Shown here: in pieces, positions 29,301 to 40,634 of the stretch
How the letters are laid out: every line of letters begins with the position of its first letter
How positions within the stretch are numbered: the first letter of the stretch is position 1
Source of the DNA: Inonotus obliquus
Taxonomy: Eukaryota; Basidiomycota; Agaricomycetes; Hymenochaetales; Hymenochaetaceae
Length of the DNA stretch: 64,000 nt
Direction of reading: 5' to 3'
NCBI GenBank assembly: GCA_032164295.1
Contig: JAJHTX010000012.1
Coordinates: forward strand, 1,854,769 to 1,918,768
Notes under the pieces: generated by a model
Database searches by the model: none
Told to the model about the DNA's origin: nothing
What the model saw: the letters and a program-made list of their open reading frames with translations, nothing else
Translations under genes and position numbers: made by a program

Positions 29301-31510
29301 TTCTTACAGATGTCTGCAAGCATTAGGCTTACCTTCGAGTTATGAGCTGTGAAAGTTAAAGGATGACGATACATATATGCCTGACATCCTTGAACCGCTA
29401 AAGGGTAATACCAGAGGCTACGATTGATATGGGCTTAATTCTGCCATTCTACCACTTCTTTCAATTAACAATACTTCTGTGATTCTACCACTCTTACTTC
29501 TCTTCAGACCATGGTACTTCTGCCGTCCTATCTACGCCTGTAGTTCTGACGAAGTATGAGGCTTCTGCAATTCGACAAGGCTAAGATTGATTGAGAACTG
29601 GTCCTGCATGCATTTAGCCAGACTTCTGTGCCAATACCGAATCACCAATTCCTATGCCCATCTTCCATCACAGTACCGAACCACCAGGCTTCAATACTGA
29701 TGATACCAATACCGTACCATCCACCCGTCCTGATACTGAAGCTTAATAGTCTACGTTTAGTCGATACTATGCCCTCGATGGCCCATACCAAGGGAAAGGC
29801 TCACAAGCTACAATCGGTCTGCCATACGTTGCTGCAAAGAGTTGGATCATTGTCGAAGCTCCAAGTCTGACAGTCTGCTCTTCTGAACCGCCATGCATTG
29901 ATACCGATGATACCAGTGTTGATACCAATGGCCCACTCTGGTACCGAAGTTTGTGATGTGTGCTAGGTCAAGACTGCACTCTCGGAGATCTAGGTCAAGA
30001 GGAAAGTTGGGAAATGAATCTGGTCTGCCATACACTATTCCGATCTTGGTAGGGACCATCAATCTAACTCAGAAGTGAGGCCAAGCAATGCCCAGTCAAG
30101 GACAATCCCAATGTACTGATTGGTACCAAGCGGTAGAGTACTCCAATGCCAAGATTAGACACCCAGACTGGCGCCGTACGGATCTTGATACTGGAACAAA
30201 GGTAAATCTGGATAGTGTGCTTCTCCGGAGAAGAAGACAACAGGCCCATTGTCAGGAGCGCCCATGCGGTAGCTTGAAACACGTCCTTACTATAATGCTG
30301 GTCGATGTTGGTACCGCCACCCTACCTCAGTATCATTCGTCATGAGTTTTCATTGGATTCTTGTCTCGTCCCACCCTATTCTTAGCTGCCCCCTGATAAA
30401 ACTTCATATTCATTTCTCATCTTATGTTTCCCCTGGTTATATTTTACATTCATCTCGACCTTATGTTCGCCTTCATGTACCAGATTGTGGTACAATTCGA
30501 CACATAAAAATTCCCCATTTGGAATCTTGAATAGCTACGGTATTATGGTATTTATAGCCCGCATGTTCTACCGTAGCAAGCTAGCTAATCTGAGAGGAGC
30601 TTCCAGAGTGAAGATTTGGGTTTTGCTCATCTTGTTCAAGTCCCCATTCGTTCGTCTCGTCTCGTAGTCGCCGGCATAGGTACCGGTAGTTGTTGATATC
30701 ATCTGTTGTCTTCACCCCTCGTCTCATGGCTAGTCCCATTAGAAACCCACCCCTTACTCATTTTCTCTACTGCTTCGTTCTCGCTATTGCAATACCGAAC
30801 AACAAACGACTTGGTATCGACAGGTTTGTTTTGGTATCGTTCGTCTCCTGATACTTTGTCTCTTGAGTGGTCACCTAGAGCCCCCCTGTACTCATCAATC
30901 CAGCCAGGCCCTACTATCTCTCTTGACAACCTTTCTGTGACAGTACAACTTAGTACCACTATGTACCGGCCCTCCCAATGCACCTAAATCGTACCCCCCT
31001 CATCTGGTATTTCCGATACCGGCCGCATTCTTGCACATTCACCGCATGAACTGGGCTCCGGAAGGAAACCACCTGGTTGGATATGGACCATTTCGGGTGA
31101 CCGACTGCTAACAGATGCAGAACCAGTAACACATGAAGGTGCGACTAATGATGCTTCCTGTTTTGTCAGTCTGACGTTTAGTTAGAGAACTGAGTACTAC
31201 TGTTACACACAATGGCCACCTATGATCAGTGGAAGGAGGAAAGTGTACTACTTGAAGAGGAGTGTCAACGGAAGCTTCATGGATTCGAAAAGTGGTCGGA
31301 GCTTTGGTGTAGCGCTGCAAAAAGTCATCAAAATAGTGGTAGAAGAGCTGATAGCACATATTGCTATTGAAAGAGTGCAATATTCGCAGAGATGGCAAAC
31401 AATGTACGTTTATGCAACCTGGAGCTTAAGCTCAATGACAAGAAAGTATGGGGAACTGCTCCATATTGGAGAAAAAGAGAATGAAACGAGAAGAAATAGA
31501 TAAGTAAAGT
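26360..31510 (+). pseudogene. KDZ-family transposase gene with CxC2 cluster, decayed
   Basis: This is the transposase of a Kyakuja-Dileera-Zisupton DNA transposon, a family expanded in basidiomycetes. The N-terminal CxC2 cysteine cluster is at 26828-26920 (CKCAAGRIRK, CRDCGRLDVMCKEC), followed by ITIVHSNGVHKCNF and FFP-like LFPASIKES. The catalytic region has INVDYTLSRAL, CDINCQYSVNL, IGKFHSVAHKNACQ, GRTDGEEVECFW and NQVAGSTKQMG (27990-28364). The helical C-terminal part follows (REGEAYDALAYLREAI; PGWIWTISG; LLEEECQRKLHGF). Short GT-AG introns separate exons. A TAG at 26925-26927 and further stops (about 29020, 29352) show it is dead. A solo LTR splits it at 29399; removing the LTR and one CCGC restores the frame across the site. 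Confidence 0.85.
29399..31041 (+). mobile_element. solo LTR of the Gypsy family, opposite orientation, 1643 bp
   Basis: It is the reverse complement of the LTRs at 10856 and 22507, beginning TAAAGGGTAATACC and ending TTGCACATTCA. It is flanked on both sides by CCGC (29395-29398 and 31042-31045). It has diverged from the young LTRs mainly by C-to-T and G-to-A changes at CpG. There is no internal region, so it arose by LTR-LTR recombination. It sits inside the KDZ transposase coding sequence. Confidence 0.88.
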
Positions 31511-32926
31511 AGGTTGTAAGTTACCTACTTCAGTATTCCTACTGACGAACCTCAATAGAAAGTTGATGAGCAGGGAAACATGGATGGGAGTGAGGAAGCG
31601 TATTGAAAGCCCAGAAGTGGGGGAGGAAACACATATATACCCTGGGGCATCACAGCCACACTACCAGAGGCTGCAAGGGCCTCGTTGCTTGGCAAAATTA
31701 TGATGTAGGCCAAAGTGTTGGCCACGAGCTCCCGCAGCCGTGATCAAGTGCTCTGGGCCATCTGCCAAGTTGTTATTAAGAAGCTACGTTGGAGCGGCAC
31801 ACTTCTCATAGCAATATTGTATCGAACTGTGAGTAGGCAACTGTAATGTGTAACATGAGTCTTGTTGTGTCGCTTCAGTAATGTGTGATGCAGGGTTGGT
31901 TGCATGATCAAACATGCATAGATCTTACGGAGTCGCAGATAGAGATATCTGTGGCTTGGTAGTCCAAGTTGTGGCCTATAATACGTAGGTTGCATCATTT
32001 CGAAGCGCCACAAACGTAACACTTTGCACCAAGGTTGCCTACTCACAGTTCAGTACAGTAATCTGTCCCATGAAATGCAAATTTATTGCGCACATCAATG
32101 ATGTAATCATATAAGTGCAAAAGTACCAGTACTAACTGCATAAATTCAAATTTTTAGGGATTATTGGAATGAAGGCAAGGAACCCAATTTGATTTGCACT
32201 TTTTTAATAATATAATAATGATATTCAAGACTAGGCATCACAAGGGTTGCATTGTCAAGTCAAAGAAGGAATGTATCGGGTCACGTGATAATTGCACGCA
32301 TGCTCTCACTCACCATAGGTCAATAGAATCTCAAGAGAACAAGCGTCTGAACAATGACAGTTGTGCTTCTTGAGTTCTTCGTCATAATCTATAACAATCA
32401 CTCGCATACTCGGAGCAACGAGCTTTGTTGGCTTTAAATTTTTGTTTTAACACCTCTTCCATGAAACTAACTCATAATCTTTGCAATTGACTTGCTCTAC
32501 TCATATATCAGCAGTGTACTATTTGTCACATTAAATGTATGTGTTTACAACTCTGTTGACTTGCTATGCTCTACTGACCGACTCTAAAGCGAACTCGTCC
32601 CAACAAGAGAACAGGTCTCTCAAGCGATGCAGTGAACAATATCTGTTCGACACTTTAGGTGCGTGATTTACTATTCACTACCACTAATGACCAACCCTAA
32701 ACTATTTGATTTTAGTCCTGCTTACCGAAGTATAGTACTGTTGTGTCACTGCGATAAATCCCATTCATGGAAATAGCCGAGTGTGTTAAGAGCATCGTGC
32801 ACCACAAATTTCAGCTGTTTCTGTTGCAGTGCACTCTCCTTCACTCAGAGCAAATATTGCAGCTGCGAATAAAACTCATATTGAGACTCAGCCATCTTTG
32901 AGGAATCCAACTCGATTGTTCAAGTA
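31511..32926. other. gene-free stretch downstream of KDZ
   Basis: Apart from the small MITE at 31822-32053 I see no gene. The KDZ element should end in this stretch, but I could not match its 5' end or a target duplication. The part from 32060 to 32900 is AT-rich with no long frame. It may include an upstream region of the SMR gene. Confidence 0.35.
31822..32053. mobile_element. small MITE, 232 bp
   Basis: The inner part of the inverted repeat is GAACTGTGAGTAGGCAAC at 31824-31841, with its exact reverse complement at 32034-32051. Weaker pairing continues inward (GTGTAAC, GCTTC, GATGCA). TA lies on each side (31820-31821 and 32054-32055). There is no coding capacity. Confidence 0.55.
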
Positions 32927-33512
32927 ATGCAGTCGTCGTCTGCTCACGAGACTCCAGAAGCTCTGTTGGCTCCCAGATGCGAAAGGCCTGGCCAGTATTA
33001 CCATAACTTGGCTAGGCAAGCAACCAGACTGTTAGTTGAAGCGAATAGGAGGCATAGGGCAGCATATAAGGTGGGTCATATGGGAGAATACAATCAGGTG
33101 AGTTGTACTTATTTCACTCTTTCTGTATTATATTCATCCTTTGTCATAGTTTGGCAGTGAATGGAACATGCACAACAAGGATGTAATGAGGTACAACAGA
33201 CTTGCAGCTGCTGATATCTTTGCTGTGAATAATCCTGAATACCACGATGAAGACTCGCTTGGTCAATGCGATCTACACAACCTTCTTGTTGACGAGGTGA
33301 AGTACTACTGCAAGAGGCATCTGGCTAACTGACATGCCACAAATTTGAACAGGACGGTTGTCATTGTTGGAAAGGGGATTTATAGTGTGCAGGGCGAGGT
33401 GATAGTCAAGCCGGAAATCAAGAACATGTTGGATGGTATGTCGGAAATGGTGGCTACTTTTGACAAAGAAAACAAAGGTTGTATTGTTGTGGAATTCACA
33501 GTGGCTGAATGA
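32927..33512 (+). pseudogene. SMR/DUF1771-domain protein with one premature stop
   Basis: SMR (small MutS-related) domains are nucleases or RNA-binding modules, and fungal proteins often have DUF1771 directly before them. Exon 1 (32927-33097) starts MQSSSAHETPEA and covers YYHNLARQATRLLVEANRRH, the start of the DUF1771 helices. A 52-bp GTGAGT...TAG intron follows. Exon 2 from 33150 continues with NKDVMRYNRLAAADIFAVNN and then SMR: CDLHNLLVDE, VVIVGKGIYS and GCIVVEFT at the end. TGA at 33330-33332 breaks the frame between the two SMR strands, perhaps from CGA. All else is open to TGA 33510-33512. It is a recent pseudogene or a truncated protein. Confidence 0.72.
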
Positions 33513-34326
33513 GCTTTCAAAGCACGCGATTTCTTGCTATTCTTTCTCAGAGACCAAAGCTGAATCTACTGTTGTGCTACTCGCCGATTTGCTATTTTGA
33601 TTGCTATCTTGTCTACTTATCTTCTAATATGTACAGTCCTGAAGAAATCACAAGCAAACTTAGCACTCCTAAACCCACATCCTCATCTTCAATCCAATCT
33701 CAATCGACAATAACAACTATGTTACAGGTCCGATGGTTCAGAAGATGTATACTATGATCTGGATTGCGTAATCCATAAACGATGGGATGATTGATAGTTG
33801 ATCCACCCCTTCTTCACCAAGGGTCCCTTTACCATCTTCAGCATCGATTCAAAACAGAACGTATGGATTAATTGGCTCCATAGAAGCAACACAATACGAC
33901 GAGTTAAAATTTAAGCTTGCTGCAGAATGTGATGTATGGAAAATTGATTGAGGCATGGTCATGCAGCTGAGTAATAGTTTATGTCATTGCTCTTTGGGGA
34001 AGGCTTGGTAATGTAAGTGCTTCGGTGCAATTGATCCAATCAATTTAAATTTGAATTAATTGCTGATTAGTACCGCTAACAAGATGTATTGATGTGGACT
34101 ATTAAACGTGAACGAATCAATTAATATTAATATTATCGAGCGATGGAACCAATCAAATAGAAGTGCAACAAAAGCAAGGAAAAAATGGTCCAATTACATA
34201 ATTAAATGAATCAATAAGAAAAAAAAATTAACGAAAAGAACAGATCAAAAAAGGATATGAATCAATCACAAAAATGAAAACAATACATAAATGTAATAAA
34301 TGCTGAACAAATACCATAACATGTTA
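33513..34326. other. AT-rich gene-free stretch
   Basis: No gene is seen. From about 34030 to 34300 the sequence is strongly AT-rich, with runs such as TTAATATTAATATTAT and AAAAAAAAAATTAACG. The ATG11 duplicate begins abruptly at about 34327, so the breakpoint of the segmental duplication lies at the right edge. Confidence 0.4.
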
Positions 34327-34535
34327 CCCCAAATCGACACAACCAACTCTGACATGCTTTATCCCAAGCTGAAGCATGTAGATGCTCTCCTGCACAAGGA
34401 GCTTGAAAGTATCGCTAATACCAAGAATCTTTCAACAGAACTCTGCATCAGAGCTCTCCAAGGAATTAGTGTACTCAACGTGGATCTAGAGCAGCTTCCG
34501 ACTCTTATGGGTGCATTGCATGAAAAGCAACTTTA

Positions 34536-35617
34536 CAGGGAAATTCATAAAAATCTGGACACGTGCCAAATTGCCAATTTCAGCGCCTTCAGTACCTCAG
34601 AACACAGAATAAATCATATCTCACTCAATTCTTGACCGTTTCGTGTTATCTAGGTTGCTAAATTCATGCCCCGATCGTGCCATCCGAACTATAACAAACC
34701 CGAGCAAACTCTGGCAAGAATTGACCCCAAAACGGCGCAAAATGTTGTTTTTTTATATATTCCTCATGTCCATTTTTTCCTGCACTCAATTCTGGGTCTG
34801 CAGCACCTACAAGTGTCTCAGAATGCTCATATGGAATAACTGTGAATTTAGGGCCTAAGTTTGAGATGTATCTGAAGGTGTATGTGCTGGTCTGGGGGCA
34901 TGCCTGGAAGGCAGAAATGCCTCCTCATCCCTCAAGCTCCCCATGCCCTGGAAAAAAAATCTGAAGCCCAATTCATACATGAAAAATCATTCCATGCCTA
35001 TTGAAAGTGATCTAAGTACTTCTCATGTCTTTTATGAGGATTGGTGCATTGTTTGAGGTGGGGGAGACAGGGCATATGTACCATGCTTCCCTGCCTTTTC
35101 CCAGCTTCCCGACATATCCATTTGATCTGGGAAAGGCTCAGATCACTTTCAATAGGCATGGAATGATTTTTCATGTATGAATTGGGCTTCAGATTTTTTT
35201 TCCAGGGCATGGGGAGCTTGAGGGATGAGGAGGCATTTCTGCCTTCCAGGCATGCCCCCAGACCAGCACATACACCTTCAGATACATCTCAAACTTAGGC
35301 CCTAAATTCACAGTTATTCCATATGAGCATTCTGAGACACTTGTAGGTGCTGCAGACCCAGAATTGAGTGCAGGAAAAAATGGACATGAGGAATATATAA
35401 AAAAACAACATTTTGCGCCGTTTTGGGGTCAATTCTTGCCAGAGTTTGCTCGGGTTTGTTATAGTTCGGATGGCACGATCGGGGCATGAATTTAGCAACC
35501 TAGATAACACGAAACGGTCAAGAATTGAGTGAGATATGATTTATTCTGTGTTCTGAGGTACTGAAGGCGCCGAAATTGGCAATTTGGCACGTGTCCAGAT
35601 TTTTATGAATTTCCCTG
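34536..35617. mobile_element. hairpin element: 478-bp inverted repeats around a 126-bp loop
   Basis: The arms are 34536-35013 and 35140-35617 with a 126-bp spacer. They are nearly identical; I saw one difference (CAGCGCC against CGGCGCC). The ends are CAGGGAAATTC...GAATTTCCCTG, flanked by TA on both sides (34534-34535 and 35618-35619). The empty site in copy 2 reads AACTTCAACCATATT, which shows where it entered. The matching 71-codon frames in the two arms are mirror images, not genes. TA duplication suggests a Tc1/mariner-type mover. Confidence 0.85.
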
Positions 35618-36157
35618 TAACCATATTCAACGACTGCACAATATGGTCTGCGCTTGTGGAGCAACTGTAATTGAGATTGTCCAGCAAAAGGAATTTTCAC
35701 GTTTCTTCTACTAACGTGCTCAGACTATCTTAGAAGTGATGGTGAAGCTAACCTCTGCGGAGTGTCACCGGCACCAAATTTATCGCAGTGAAGTGCAAGG
35801 GCAGCTGCCGTTCCGATGATTCCATGCCTACCATCAATTTCTCACCATCTGGAGGAAAAGGTATCGATGGCGACCAGACATTTACGCTCGAACGTGCGGA
35901 TATGGAAGCTGTCATACAAGTCCTTGATGAGCTTGAGCAGAGAATGCAAGCTGAACCTTGCACCCCTACACATTCACTGAAGGAGACATATGCAGCGTTT
36001 ATGAGGCTTTTTGGAAGTAGAGGATTGAAGCATCCTTGAGAAAGTAGTGGAACTTTCATGTATGCAAATTCATTCACATTTCACTCCCCTTGTAAAAGCT
36101 GATTGTAACTGAGCAGTAATATCGTCCTCCTGCATGTCACTATCTCAGAGAAGACGT

Positions 36158-37885
36158 TGTTGTGCTGGAAGGGTATTGGTTGTTGATTCCAACTACACTT
36201 CCACTGAGTCAACTGGTCTATTTATCTAGATGGGTAGTCTTCCCAGTTGTTCGTTGAAGCTAAAGGCAACTTGTTGTGGCTGGATTGAATCAATTAGTGG
36301 GTTAAGGGATTAGATGTAGAGGGAGAGATGAATCTCTATCCAACTCCTTTCAAACACAAGTGGTGGGTTACTGTGGGTGAGGATCAATAAATTGTCCACA
36401 TCGAGATAGACAATAACAAACTATACGAGATAGCTGTTCACTGTCTAAGGAAACTCACACACACTTGATATCTCAAGTGGTTAGATGTTGACTCAAAGAA
36501 ACAAGATACTACCACTGATCACACGATCTAGAGATAATACAATGACATGGACTAGTACCAAACTAGTCTGGAGCAACACAGTTACCCAGTCTTCTCTGAG
36601 CTGAGGCCGACTGTCTGCAGAACGATACTTGAACTTAAAGATTGTGTGGTGCCGAGACACACAGTGACGAAACTTGCTAGATTCTGAGGTAAATTATGGG
36701 GCCTGTCTGAACAGTACAGTGTCTACTGTGTCTGTCAGGCAGTATTTAGATGGGTTGAACTTGGAATTCTATGATGATGTTCTCTTGGATGTTATCTAGA
36801 ATGTTATTTTAAGGGGGTACATGCTGGTCCTTATATACCAATTCCAAGCCTATCTTATGTAATCTTTTACACAAACTAAAAATAGATGAAACACCTTAGC
36901 CACATCAATCATCCCATCAAAATTTAAAGTAATGTTCTCGGAGCAGTATATGCTGTGCGTGCTGTGCATGCCGAGCACATCATGCTGTGCAAATCATGTA
37001 GCACAGGCTGAGCAAGTAATACACCTGGGCTGTGCAAGCTGAAACATCACTATTTTTAAAATAATGTTGATTAATCAACTCGGAGTGACATAATAAATGA
37101 TCCTTCTCGGCGGGAATATAGTATCCTCGGCGGAGTTAGTATCCTCGGCAGAGTTAGTATTCTCGGCGGACATAATATTCCCGGCAGAGTTGATTCTTTA
37201 TTTCCAGTATATTGCTTCCTTGTTATTACCTATAGTTTAGGTAACTATGGTGCCTGTTTCTAGCTTCTTCAAATTTAAGACCGGGTTCTTGGTTTCTCTT
37301 GACCAATATATTGGTTGTCTATTGAATAGAGCCAGTAGGCTGGTGCAGCTAGAAGTTCTTTGGTCTTATTTTCCTGTAAATCTTAATCAGTTTGAGAGAA
37401 ATGAGTTTCTTATCGCCGCTTTGCTACCTGTTGTGTAGCACTTTATCCTTATGCCCTCATCATGACTTTGTTCACAACTTTTTCACCTACTCTGCCATGC
37501 TTCTAATCTTCTTAGGCTGGCTTTTGTGGATCATCGTGCCTCTTACAACCCAATTCAGTTAGTTTCTGTTCTCAAGATACTAAGTTCTTTTCTGCTGATA
37601 GCGTGAAGAATATTTGTAGAGACGACAGTAACAATTGAGGAGGAGTGGGTCGAGTGGGTTCCTGTACTTGTATCAAGGCGTACCATGCTTAAAGCTCTTT
37701 GGTAAGATTATTTCTCTTCCTTGTATATTTCGATATACTGATTCTTGATATAGAACCATGATTTTGCCTTCTGGATTTAATATGACGTTAGACTTCTTTA
37801 TGACTGTATTTCATGTCCTGGCTGGATAATGCGATAGTTGTGCATATTGTGACAACTTATGTTCAGGTTAGAACCTGGCCTGACA
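36158..37885. mobile_element. probable LTR retroelement remnant or long solo LTR
   Basis: This stretch is absent from copy 2, where the flanks join as GAGAAGACGTGAGTAC. The insert begins TGTTGTGCTGG and ends CCTGACA (TG...CA) and is flanked by ACGT and ATGT, a possible 4-5 bp duplication with one change. It contains a TATA-like CTTATATACC near 36830 and a tandem TCGGCGGAGTTAGTATC-type repeat at about 37109-37190. No recognisable protein domain is visible. The short frame at 37247 is unsupported. Confidence 0.5.
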
Positions 37886-38119
37886 ATGTGAGTACACTAC
37901 CCCATCTATTCCATGCTTGCTTAGCTGATCATTGATTACTGTAGTAACCGAAGCGGACTCGGTAACATTTCACAATCTTTCTGAAAGAGTTGCTTCTGTA
38001 GAAAAGGAGAATGCCAAGAGGAAAGGTACTTTTGCAAAGGAGTGGGAGCAATACGAGGCTGAACTCGCTCAACTCAAAGAACAGTTACACAATTTGTCGG
38101 AGTTTATCTCGCATCTGTG

Positions 38120-38661
38120 GACAAAAGCTTTTCGCAATTGTCCTTCTGTGGTGGAAAGGCTCATCTGCAAAGAGCCTCAGAAAACAAAGAGAGCCAGGGA
38201 TGGTGCCAAGTGAAGTCCCCCTGGACCTCATCGCTCAACGCTGTCTTGATGCCCTAACCTTTATCTTCAGGTCCGATAGGCTTACTTCATTGTTTTTCTT
38301 GACGGAGCATAAACTACCAGCCGGGCTGAAGAGAATTATGGCAAAGAAATGAAAAGGCAAGGAGAAGGAGGCCTTCCAATCTTACTATCTCATCGTCTTG
38401 CTTCTTGGCCTCCTGCATCACCAGGTACTGCTGAAAACACAGAGCGTAATGGACTCATCACAGATATATTGGATGCGATAACACGACTACAACAAGCTTG
38501 AAGGGAGACCTTAAGAAGAAAGAAGAGTCTGGCGAAACGCCTTTAGCAACTACAGAGATACAAGCTCAAATGAGCATTTCTAGTGCTCGCCACTGCAACT
38601 GAGGCTCCCGCAGCTGCGACTAATGCCAATGGTAGGAGTTCTAAATGTAGTCAATGCTATC
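38120..38661 (+). pseudogene. TOM1/HUWE1-type HECT ligase fragment, copy 1 part a
   Basis: From KAFRNCPSVVERL the text changes from ATG11 to the region upstream of HECT in TOM1/HUWE1 ubiquitin ligases: SEVPLDLIAQRCLDALTFIF, TSLFFLTEHKLPAGLKR. A few frames are shifted. The ATG11-to-TOM1 joint occurs at the same place in copy 2. The LINE entered at 38650-38661. The sequence continues at 47502 and then 52663. Confidence 0.7.
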
Positions 38662-38706
38662 CATCATCGCTTCTCTCTCTCTTACCACTACCTTCCTAAT
38701 ATAGAA

Positions 38707-40590
38707 GATGAGCAAACTACACCAATACAATCGAACATAGAAACCACCGCAGCAAGACAGAACCCTGGACACAAGAAACGCGCTAAGGTTGTTGCTGTCG
38801 AACCTGACGGGATGGATTTGGAGGATACGCAGGAGATGACGGACCAAGGTGTATTGCAAATCATGTCCGAGCCATGCCTCCCATCCCCCCACACTCCAAC
38901 GTGCCTAGAGACTGATCGTTCCTCCCAATGGAGTGAACAAGTCTTCGGCCTGCGATTCTCCAGCCCCCTAGTGATAGATACTCCTGCTCTCCAGCGAGGT
39001 CAGAAAAGACCTTTGTCTGAGATACTCTAGCCCCATTGACCCACTACCAGGGGCCTGGACAATGTCCACGAATGCAGAGCCATAATGCTCCTTTCGTGTT
39101 TCGGTCCAGCACTGGAAGTTATAAAAGATAAGGTGGAGCTCCAGCTCAGAACTGCACCCTCTGAAGAGGAGGCTATTGCGGCAATGGGGAAACTCATTGG
39201 GTCTATACTTGCCTCGGCGATAAACATGATTCATGAGTTGACAAAGCTGGGGAGAGGAGACACAATAGCCCAGGCGGTCCTAGCACATGCTAAAGCCGGC
39301 TACAATTCTGAAGGGGGCAGAGACTTCCTACCACTCGAACAACTGATGACCCAGGGCCAGCAAAGCCAACAGACAGGAGCAAGTGCTCCCATCGAGGCGG
39401 CTCTAGCACGCCTTTCAGCAGAAATCCAGACCCTCAACAACAAGTTTACGGGCCTCCAACAACAACAGCAAACCTGCCCAACCCAGAACATCAGACCACT
39501 CCCCAGAACGCTCAACGGGGGGACAATACCACCACAAGCACCAGCAATGGCAGCGACGATAGGGACAATGTATGCCCAAGCCGTCAGCACAGCCACACCC
39601 ATGCCATCCACCAGCCACCCAACCAATCGACCCTCATCCCCAGAACCAAATGTGCCCAAACGCAGGAAACTCCCACCAATTACCACCAAGGCAAAAGACC
39701 CCACTCTACAACCCCCCAATCCTAGCCAACAACCACCCAACTGACTACCTACTCAGCAAAGCTGCTAGGGACGCTGTACAGACCTTGCTGACGGCTAACA
39801 AGCTCCGGGTTCTAGCTGCCAGATGGAACCCTAAGGGACACGCCATCCTTACCTTCACGGTGGAAACAGCATCAATGAACAAATTGACCTCCAGGCACAA
39901 GCAATAACTAACTGACTAATTAATACCACCTCCGAAGTCGAGGCGCGCAGGGTTGTACCGCACGCCACACTCAACATATCCATGGTACCCGTACGCTTCA
40001 ACATACAGGACCAAGCTTTCACACAGGACAAGGTCCTAGCGTAACTGAGAGCTAACCCTATCCTCCAGCACGTCAAATGGGCGACAACTCCCTACTACAC
40101 CACCAGACCAAAACGGCTGGTGGAACAAGGTGAGCGCGCCCTGCTTACGTGCCCCATCTCCATTACTTTTGACAACCCCAAGGGGGATGTCCGCGAGTGA
40201 CTTGTGAGCAAGCCGCTCATATACCTCTTCGGGAGGAGGCTGAGGCTGTCATACAGACACCCTCACCCCCCCTTTACACAATGCACTAAGTGCCAAGCGC
40301 TGGGACACACAGCTAAAGGCTGCAAACGAAACCCCCTATGCACATACTGCAACCTAAACCACAGAACAGATGACCACTGCGCGAAGTGCAAACTTTGTGC
40401 GAGTGAAGGCATCCCAGCTGGCACAGACTGCCCCCACCCAAGACTCTGCCATAACTGCTTGGGATGCCATTCGGCCACCAACCCAATATGCCCCAGGTGC
40501 AAAAAGTACCAACCAATGGCGCCCATCATCTACACCTTCTCAGCTAGCGAACCTGGCTCCAAAATCGAAATGAGCGAAGAAGAAGTTTAA
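38707..40590 (+). pseudogene. LINE ORF1 (Gag-like, CCHC zinc knuckles), frameshifted
   Basis: The reading is scattered over at least four frames. A polar N-terminal part runs to about 39028. A helical and Gln-rich part follows at 39085-39741 (MGKLIGSILASAINMI, LSAEIQTLNNKFTGLQQ). A short block comes next (about 39745-39900: LLSKAARDAVQTLL). Then comes a Cys-rich C-terminus at 40204-40590 with CTKCQALGHTAKGC, CTYCNLNHRTDDHC and further CxxC/H pairs. Zinc knuckles bind the element RNA. Stops at about 39028, 39742, 39907 and 40200 disable it. Confidence 0.75.
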
Positions 40591-40634
40591 TGGTGTGAAT
40601 CTACCAATAGAATGTAGGATGGCACCGAGCTGCC

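Larger units (their letters stand above)
34327..38119 (+). pseudogene. ATG11 fragment, copy 1, with two insertions
   Basis: Atg11 is the scaffold of selective autophagy. This fragment starts at RIDTTNSD-like sequence and runs through ELKHVDALLHKELESIA, LQGISVLNVDLEQLPTL, then (after the hairpin element) FSPSGGKGIDGDQTF and LERADMEAVIQVLDELEQ. After a second insertion it continues with coiled-coil text (KEWEQYEAELAQLKEQLHNL). It matches copy 2 (56940-57930) closely, so both derive from one duplicated segment. It lacks the N-terminal part that copy 2 keeps. Frameshifts and stops (for example near 36030 and 36110) make it a pseudogene. Confidence 0.8.

Noticed and set aside
26360..31510. Functional KDZ transposon with an associated TET/JBP dioxygenase gene
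   Set aside because: No dioxygenase signature was found nearby and the transposase has several in-frame stops.
34643..34858. Pair of identical 71-codon frames at 34643-34858 and 35295-35510
   Set aside because: They are mirror images in the two arms of the hairpin element, with no domain; repetition is explained by the palindrome.
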